Shown here: positions 56,331 to 64,000 of the stretch, piece after piece
Layout of the letters: each line of letters opens with the position of its first letter
How positions within the stretch are numbered: the stretch's first letter is position 1
From: Myotis daubentonii
Taxonomy: Eukaryota > Chordata > Mammalia > Chiroptera > Vespertilionidae
Assembly: GCF_963259705.1 (NCBI RefSeq)
Contig: NC_081841.1
Span: 29,105,358 to 29,169,357, forward strand
Reading direction: 5' to 3'
DNA length: 64,000 nt
The notes under the pieces: generated by a model
What the model was told of the DNA's origin: nothing
Seen by the model: only the letters and a program-made list of their open reading frames with translations
Database searches by the model: none
Position numbers and translations under genes: made by a program

Positions 56331-58395
56331 TGGAGTGTTGAACTAGACCCTGCTGGCCCTTTAGTCCCTCAGTCATCCAGAGCAGGTTCATTTGTTTTGT
56401 GTGTGTGTGTCTGTGTGTGTGTGCACATGCTAAATTTGTGATGCATGATCACATATACACAAGACATGCACACACACATGCTTGTGTATACGTGTTCATA
56501 CATCATAGATGTAGAAGTTGCATACAATATTTTATTTGAAGAAGTGCTTGATGCTGAAATAAAACAAAATTTTATAATCTGTTCTAGAAGATTAACAATT
56601 AAAAAGAAAAAATTATATGGTTGCTATAAAGAATAGCAGTTACTTTTTAAAAAGATTATCAATAATTCCCGATATGTTAGAGAAGACTAGCTAAGGATCC
56701 ATATAGCTCTGAGTTTTCATTTTGGCTCTATTTACTAGATATGTGTGTGGGATTCTTAATTTCTCTTAACCACAGTTTTCTCCTGGCTACAGTGGTTGGA
56801 TAAGACTGGAGTAAAGAAGAGTATTCATTTTTTTTTACTCTAATTTCTACTTTAGTGAGTGTCATTTTCAAAAACCATGCACTCAGATGTACAAGAAGTG
56901 AAACTTCACATTCTATAATTAAACTTGATGTCTATCTTGAGGTCCCATTCCTATTGGAAGAAAACTTAGTTTAGTCATTTGAATATTTAGTTAGCTTAAC
57001 TCAACAGGTTGGTGTTTTCTCAGACATTTCAGCTTTAAACCCAAGTGAATTCCTGATTCATCTCTCCGTGTAGTCTCTCCAGTGTGGCATCTAAGATCTC
57101 CTGGTTGCTTCTTGGCTTCTGGACGAGGCATTGAGTCCTTGGTCAGCTTGTTGCCATTGGCACCCATTAGGATTTGTCCTCTGCCCTCCTCTCTGCAGGC
57201 ATGAGCTGATGTGTAAATGTGTCCGCTGCATCTTCTGATGTTGATGTATAAATGTACCAAGCTGCTTCTACTGCTGTCTGGCATCTCACCCTGACCAAAA
57301 GTCTCCTATCTGTTCACAAACTGTTTCTACCAGCGAAGATATATTTGCCTTTTCAGGGTCAGGTAAAAACGAGAGTCTCTCTTAGCAACTCGCTGAGGTT
57401 TGTATCTGTTTGGGGGATTGCCCTGAAGCCCCTTCGACCTGCCATCTCAAGTCTAGTCATTTTTGTACCACCTTTCACATTTACTGTTAGACATTTTTCT
57501 CTAAGACATAATGTTCTTGCAGTAAACCTTGTCCTTGGATTTACAAAGCTAGCTGAGATTTCTGTACTTATTCCCTCTGGGAAACAATAGGAAAGAGGGG
57601 GCAAATTGCAGAATCCTCTCAGAAACCCTCATCAATGCTGAAGAGCTGTTGCTCCCGCCCTTCTTAGAGTGTCCTGAACACACTCCTGCTCTCCTGTCAA
57701 TAGCAACTAGTGTGGAACAGGGCAAAACCCTGCTTGCACCTGGTTATGCACATTTACAAAACATTTCTACCCTGAGCCTGCATCTACAGTAGGTAAAATG
57801 GCCTTGGGTGTTTGGTTACATTAGCAATCCTATTGTAGGCTTGCTCATTGTAGATGAGTAGGCTTGACAAAGGCCTGCCAAGCTGCTCCAGAGTGGCTGA
57901 GGCCAAGTTTGATGCCAAAGGATGGCTCTGAAGTCTTCTTCCCTGAACACTGTGTTTTGTTTAGTTTGTTTTCTGCATCAAGCTATTCACATAGGCATGG
58001 ATCAAGTAGGAAATGAATGAACTCATATCTTGGAGGTTTGAAAGGTAATTAAAAGTCACCATAGGAACAGCTAGACCATCCTGCCCACCTGTTTCGGTTA
58101 TCCTACTATTATTTGGTCCTTCTCCCAACCTTCTGGGCATAGATATTCTAACTAGGTGGCTTAGTAATCATTCAAATGGAACATCCCTACTGGACTCCTT
58201 CTAATTCAGGCATGGTTCCCTGCATAATCATTTGATACCAGGATGGGGATGGCTAAGAAAACTGCCTTAGCACCTTTTCTCAGAAAGGACCACCAAGAGT
58301 AGGAATTATTTTTATGATTCCTGGCATACCTCCGAAATCGTGATGGTGGGTTTCTTATTTGGTCTTGGAGGTGCGCACGTGCACGCGTGTGCGCG

Positions 58396-58448
<53 letters not shown>

Positions 58449-59889
58449 CTTTGCAAGTGCTTAAGCGATATAATCTTATTACCCTTATGGTGGTATAGCC
58501 TTAGGAGCAACTCACTCTTGTGTGCAGCCTTAATTCTAGTCATCTGAAAAATTTTCTCTGCAGAACTTCCAGTTGACTGACTAAGGATAAAATTCCCTCT
58601 GCACCACAAGTTTTCTAAACCACGCTGCCTGCTGGGTCTCTGTTTATGTCTGTCTGTCTGTCTTTGTCTCTGATAGAGGAAGTCATTGATAGAACATGAC
58701 TATTGGTTGACCTGCAAACTGGTCACTGACAATTAGAAGCACCTTACTGGCTTCCCTTTCCTTGGACTGTGTATTCTGTCCACTGTTCCCACATTAGAAG
58801 CCATTTCAAGGACACGGCCTTGAAAGCACAATGTGCTATTGATGCCATTTGGCCTGTATATGTGACTGATACCTGTTAGGCCTCTACATACACTTATATG
58901 ATTCTGGCAGGATGGTGCAAAAATCTATTTGTCTTGTGGCATCCAAGACAAACCTCATATATAAGTTCCCTTGTTTATCAAAACCACCACCTACCAATCC
59001 AGAGTGTCTTCCTCTGTCTTTGGTCTCTCCTTGCTCTTGGTACACCAGGACCAGTTTTGAGCTCCACCTGGGAAACTCTTTTTTCTATTTTGGAACAGGG
59101 ACTAACTCAATAGGATTAATATTTGCTTGTAACTCTATAATTTGTCTAGGATTAATACCAATTAGACTAAGTTTACAATCCCTTCTTTATTAGAAGTCCC
59201 TTTTTATGAAACAGGCATCTGTTTCTACCTTCCAAATGCATAGTTTTATTTTTAACTAGTAAAGGATAAAGCTCTAGAAAGATTTCCAGAGCTCATTTTC
59301 CTTATAGTTCCACATTTGGGGGAGAATACTGTCATCTAGTCCCTAAGTTTTTCTTCCTGGAAAACCAGTGCATCCAAACTAATATGTTTCAATGCCTTTG
59401 GGTTGTGTAAGGCTTGTTTTAAGTTTTCTGTGAAGACCACAAGCCTAAGGATGTTTCCACATTGAGGATAATCCAAAGAAGAATGAGAATAATGAATGAC
59501 ACTGGAAGTAAATCTCATCCCAAAGGAATGATGCAGGCATGCTTTCTAGTTCTCAGATAAGCAGGTTGATTTTCACAAGAAAGAATGTGAAGGAAGAGTA
59601 AAAGGCCAGAAAAAAGTTGGCAATCCAGATTGAGGTGAAGCCAGAGTGTTGAGGGCTCACTTAGTGAATAGTTTCACTTTCTTCTTAGAAGAAACATGCA
59701 GATCAACATGGGCTTTGGTGTCAAACTGAAACATTTGATGTTCAGCATGACACAAATGATAACCAACACCATATTAATCTCCTTCTATTGTGTTAAACAA
59801 CATGGAATAAGTAAAACTAATTTAATTATGTGCTCTAAGAAATCCTTGTTTATCCTGGAATTATTTGATCCAATGACAATAGGTTATTT
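56331..59889. other. Long unassigned stretch with small ORFs
   Basis: A weak MIR-like patch lies near 56,700-56,800. From 57,000 to 59,500 the DNA is more balanced in base composition and has overlapping frames up to 112 residues (57,252-57,590 plus; 56,991-57,284 minus; 58,898-59,193 plus). I recognise no domain, and frames on opposite strands overlap. A decayed retroelement or processed pseudogene is possible but not shown. Confidence 0.35.
58376..58447. repeat. (GC)n(AC)n alternating purine-pyrimidine tract
   Basis: GTGCACGCGTGTGCGCGCGC then about 22 AC units: roughly 70 bp of strict alternation including seven or more undecayed CpG steps. Confidence 0.95.
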
Positions 59890-59897
59890 ATCTAGAC

Positions 59898-60123
59898 CAG
59901 TGGTCGGCCAACTGCGGCTCGGCAAACTGCGGCTCACAAGCCACATGCGGCTCTTTGGCTCCTTGAATGTGGCTCTTCCACAAAATACCACGTGCGGGTG
60001 TGCATGTACAGTGTGATTGAAACTTCGTGGCCCATGCACAGAAGTCAGTATTTTGTGAAAGAGCCACACTCCGGGGGTCAAAGAGCCGCATGTGGCTTGT
60101 GAGCCGCAGTTTGCCGACCACTG
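59898..60123. mobile_element. Non-autonomous hAT, exact target duplication
   Basis: CAGTGGTCGGCCAACTGCGG to GCAGTTTGCCGACCACTG, with long GCCACATGCGGCTCTTTG inverted arms and an exact 8-bp duplication ATCTAGAC (59890-59897 and 60124-60131). The left end has a partial duplication of its own GGCAAACTGCGGCTC module. Same family as 9552-9763. Confidence 0.95.
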
Positions 60124-60131
60124 ATCTAGAC

Positions 60132-60699
60132 TAACAGTTTACTGATCAAGACTCAATTCAGGAATTTCTCCTTTATGTTTTTACCAATTCAAAGCTGCTA
60201 TGTCATAAATTAAACTTACACCCAACAAGTTCCCCACCTTCAATATCCACCTTACAGTCATCCAATCCCTACATTAAAAATCTAGAACTCTCCTCCCTTA
60301 AATCCCCATTTGGAGGTGCAACTGAGATTTTGTTAAAGTGATGCTAGCCATTTCTACTGTAGATCTAAGAAACTTGGCTCTATCAGTGGGTTCATACTGT
60401 GGTCTTTTAGGTGATTGGTGGTCACCCCAAACTGGATTTCAATTGCTCCTTTAGTTAACTAAAGGTAACTTGTTTAACTGATTCCACATATAAAATATTC
60501 ATAGACCAAAGGTTTTCCCCAATACCTATGTACATGAATTTCACAGTAATGCAAATAGAAACTCATATAAATTAAGCAGAAAAACATTTGTGAATAATGT
60601 TCAAATATTCTGAATTTCCTCACAAATTCTGTAAGGTGTTTATTATGACCTACTTCTAGGCTTTACACATAAAATGATCTAGAAATGTGCCTAGATCTT
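60132..60699. other. Unassigned DNA
   Basis: Nothing recognised. Confidence 0.35.
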
Positions 60700-60890
60700 C
60701 TTATGAGGATGCCCTCTAGTCTACACTTATTTGCTCTATAACTTTGGGGTAATTTGCTTACCACAGAGTTTCATTTTCTTCATTAGTAAAATGGGATGCC
60801 CACTATATCACAAAATTATTGAGAAGATTAAAGGGGTTTAGGTAGGAAAAGATCCTAGAATGAGTGTTAGCATATGACACATATATTACC
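60700..60890 (+). mobile_element. MIR SINE remnant
   Basis: ACTTTGGGGTAATTTGCTTA, TTTCATTTTCTTCATTAGTA and ATTATTGAGAAGATTAAAGG are MIR core and tail in order. Confidence 0.75.
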
Positions 60891-63237
60891 AGTGTTGGTT
60901 CCACTCTTCCTTCTGTATATTTCTTTCTTTAAGGTGTATTGTATTCTTAAAACAAGAAGAAATAGTTCTCACTTTTATATAGTGCTGGCCAGAGAATTTA
61001 GGGTAGTCAAGTCTCTGCACATCCCCACCACCGAGCAAATATAGCATAGCACTAAGGTGGGAAGAGAAGGCGATATTTCAGTGCTGACCAAGGGGAAAGC
61101 AATAAAGTGTTCTGTGGCTTCTTAACCAGAGATGGCAATAGCATCTCTACCATTTTAACTTAGTTAGAAGCTGCAGAAGTTAGTACTCTTCTGGCAATTG
61201 ATGTTTTCTGTAACATGTAGAATAAACACTATGAGTTGAGATTACTGATGACACAAGCTTTTTTTTTTTTAATTTAAATTTAACCTATTTCTGAGTGGAA
61301 ATTCTATTGCTTCTTTGCTTAATTTATGTTGAGTTATTAACCATTGGAAAACAATCAGATCTTGCTATGTTTTTATCCAAGTTTTAGAATTTTTTTTTTT
61401 TGTAGCTGAAATTTCTCTTCTTTCTTTCCACTTATATCCAGCTGCCTCTTTCTCTCAAACACATACCCATGAGCACACACATTCACACACACTTGCATTT
61501 CTTCCCCTCCATGTTTCCAAACCACTGGCTTTTACAGAATCTGTGTTTAGGCGATCTGGACAGCAGCAATCTAAAGACAGATTCCATCAAGGCCTTATCT
61601 GTTAGAACCTGCAGTGTTTGCATTTGGATTCAATATCTAACAATAATGTGGTATTTTATAAACATTAGTGAGGATGATTTTGCACTGGTCAGCAAAGGTA
61701 AAAAAATAGGTGCTTTGGGAAAACAAATAAAAAAGGAATTGGATCTGTCTCAATAAATTGCACAAATTGTAAATATCCTAAAGATGCGGCCGCTTACTCT
61801 GGCAAAGGAAAATAAAGCTGACAATTACGCTTTAGAATGAATAGGCGAGTTATACGACGGCTAACCATTTTCTTTACAAACATTCTTTGATTAAGTGCAG
61901 TGCTGTATTTATTCATTAAACACAGTTTCTATTCCACATGCCTGTTCAGTTCTTCAGATTTTATTTTAATGCCAATTAAGATTTGCATTCAAGTCATACT
62001 TCTTTTCTATTCTGGTTTGTGTCTGCAGATACACTTTTTCCATCAATTTAAACATAATTATAGAATAATCTTTCACAAATATTATAGTTAATGACATTAG
62101 GGCCTTTATAAATTCTGGTTCTTAATTTATACACATTAAAATTTCATTTGAAAGGAAGGAACTTTGAATATTTGAATATATTTTTGAGACATTTTATAAG
62201 GTTTCTAGCACAGTGTGCCCCAAAGCCCTAGAACTGGTCATGTTTGGTTGGGATTACATGGCCTGGACAAAGTCAGAAGCAACTTGAAAGAGATTATTTC
62301 TGGCTTTAGCAAGGCAAAACTTAGTTCGATTATGTGCTACACATTCCTCCTCGGCTTTAGAGAGCAGAACCTGACATTTTATTCAGGCTAGGGTCTGAAC
62401 AGAGCTTTGTCTAGTGGGGAAAGTGACAGTCCTTTTAGGTTTTACAAGTACATGCTGTAATGCAGAAACTCTATGCACGGAAATTTGCCATTTCAAAATT
62501 GATAATTCAGGGCTTTGTTTCGACATGGATTAATGGAATTATCATGTCAGATAATTTTTATTCTCCTCATTGAATAGAGAGTCCTAAAAATCTGCTGCTT
62601 AAATTAGCACTCAGGAAAAAATGTAATCTCCCATTATTTTATTCACAGTTGTGTGAGTTCCAACAAATGCGAATGTGCAAAGTAAATTTATCGCTGTATT
62701 CTGAGGGACTGTCTCTTACTCTTGAATCTTTTCCAACATTTAATCTACATCAACTTTTAAAATTTCTTTATGTCAGTCCACTTTATAAACTATTATGAAA
62801 CAAGGCACCATAAAACCAAGAGAAGACATGTTCTGTTGTACAAATGCTGGGAAAGAGATGTTGTGGAACTTACTGTTTGGAACAATGTGGTCTGTCTGTT
62901 TGATTAAAGTATTGTTTCTTTTCCTTTATGCCTTTAACATAATGTTCTCAACATTAAATCGAAATATATTGACAATGTTGAGTTGTCAATGTTAGTTTCA
63001 TTAAATTTTCATTAGATATATTATTTTTAAGCAATTTTGAATTTATAAAAGTACTGTAATTTTCTTAAATGGACTAGATAATTTTCAAGACTCACCTGTT
63101 TTCATTACTAAAACCAAAGAATAATGAAATTCAATAAAAATTTACTTCAGCAATGTCTTTTTAGAAATACCTTTATTTATGTAAAACAAGATTCAACTAT
63201 ATTGCTATGAAAATATCCTATAGAAGTTCTGCAACTT
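60891..63237. other. Repeat-poor stretch, candidate conserved non-coding DNA
   Basis: No transposable element recognised. Between about 61,740 and 62,720 there are scattered retained CpGs (GATGCGGCCGCTTAC at 61,784; GGCGAGTTATACGACGG at 61,842), homeodomain-type TAATTA/TAATTT cores and no long frame. This is the kind of composition seen in conserved enhancers, but conservation cannot be judged from one sequence. Confidence 0.3.
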
Positions 63238-63255
63238 AGTCTATGTATTTTTTAA

Positions 63256-63508
63256 AATATATTTTTTATTTTATTTTTGTATTATTGTCTAAAGTTAAAA
63301 TATATTTTTATTGATTTCAGAAAGGAAGGGAGAGAAAGAAATAGAAACATCAATGATGAGAAAGAATCATTGACTGACTGCCTCTTGCACGCTCCACACT
63401 GGCGATCAAGCCTGAACCTCTACCCGGGTATATGCCCTGACCAGGAATTGAACCATGACGTTCTTGTTTAGAAGGTCGATGCTCAACCACTGAGCCATAC
63501 TACCTGGG
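63256..63508 (-). mobile_element. Ves SINE, antisense, with extended 3' tail
   Basis: GATTTCAGAAAGGAAGGGAG, CATCAATGATGAGAAAGAAT, CTCAACCACTGAGCCATACT. The duplication TAGTCTATGTATTTT (63238-63252) and TAGTCTATCTATTTT (63510-63524) flanks it. On the element strand the first A-rich tail is followed by about 35 bp of other sequence and then a second A-rich tail. Confidence 0.9.
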
Positions 63509-64000
63509 ATAGTCTATCTATTTTAACTTCATATACTCTGACTTTGATCTTTTGTACTACCTAAAGGCATACATAGGTTTATTTTTCCCAATCATCTTTC
63601 TGAGCTATATTTTTATATTCTTTTGGGAATATTGATTTTATATTGTCAGGTGAAAACACCAATATATCACTCCCAACTTCATGCATTTAATTGTAATATC
63701 ACTATGCAATACTGCTCAGGACAGTCCCAATTCATATATTTTATACAGTCTTAATGATCAATTATGTAATTGATATAATTATAATTGATTGATATAATTA
63801 TAATCTCTTCCCCTTTCACAAACACCCTGGTTTTGACTCTACAAATCATCTATTTTGGACCTGTTAGTACATTATCAAGATGAGTAACATTTATGTAGTA
63901 TAACAGAAATTCTTCCCCTCCCTCCTTCTGGAATTTATCTCACTTTTTTCCTTTATAACTATACTTCCTGGCTACTTCCAGTTGTGAATAAACATAGACA

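Noticed and set aside
58206..58609. Cys-Val and Ala-Arg repeat frames
   Set aside because: Translation of the GC/AC dinucleotide tract.
56991..59193. Possible endogenous retrovirus
   Set aside because: No protease, reverse transcriptase, primer-binding site or paired LTR could be recognised. Left as unassigned.

Overview
This is nuclear DNA of a bat, most likely of the family Vespertilionidae (Myotis, Eptesicus, Pipistrellus and relatives). Three repeat groups together point there. First, there are at least 17 Helitrons of the HeliBat type, with 5' TCCTATATAATAAAAG-like ends, a 3' GTGCACGAAATTCGTGCAC-like hairpin followed by CTAG, and insertion between A and T. Second, there are about a dozen tRNA-derived Ves SINEs in both orientations. 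Third, there are short hAT elements of the SPIN type. Family names come from recalled consensus features, not from a search.

I find no supported host exon, RNA gene, CRISPR array, operon or bacterial-type signal. The window is intergenic or deep intronic. Most open reading frames are short and arise inside GC-rich Helitron interiors or microsatellites. The two protein-like traces are the C-terminal half of a Tc1/mariner transposase with DD36E spacing (about 40,738-41,445, broken by stops) and a small glutamine-rich reading frame inside a Helitron (about 4,215-4,402, minus strand) that looks like a captured gene fragment.

Layout. 0-5.7 kb: a Helitron, an old L2 copy split by an LTR, a head-to-head Helitron pair and an MLT1 LTR. 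6-8.3 kb: a Ves SINE locus whose 442-bp flank reappears inverted inside the next Helitron. 9.4-16.3 kb: a dense zone of Helitrons with tandem-repeat interiors, plus a hAT inside one of them, a mariner MITE, a Tigger-like element and a Charlie-like element split by a Helitron. 16.6-18.6 kb: Ves and two opposed SPINs. 21.6-31.9 kb: L1 and HAL1 remnants, each hit by a Ves, and three more Helitrons. 34-41.7 kb: L1 and L2 tails and a triple nest (Tc1 within Tc1 MITE within Helitron). 42.9-51.4 kb: L2, L1, SPIN and Ves, ending in a 2.1-kb block of four Helitrons, one inside another. 51.4-64 kb: mostly unassigned AT-rich DNA with L1, L2 and MIR remnants, one hAT and one Ves, and a repeat-poor stretch (61.7-62.7 kb) that could be conserved non-coding DNA.

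Helitrons cover roughly 9.8 kb (about 15%) of the window and make most of its GC-rich islands. Nesting gives a relative order: L2, MIR, MLT and Charlie relics are oldest; L1 and HAL1 lie between; Ves, SPIN, Helitrons and the DD36E element are youngest. Boundaries of the old repeats are approximate. Ends stated with target-site duplications are read directly.
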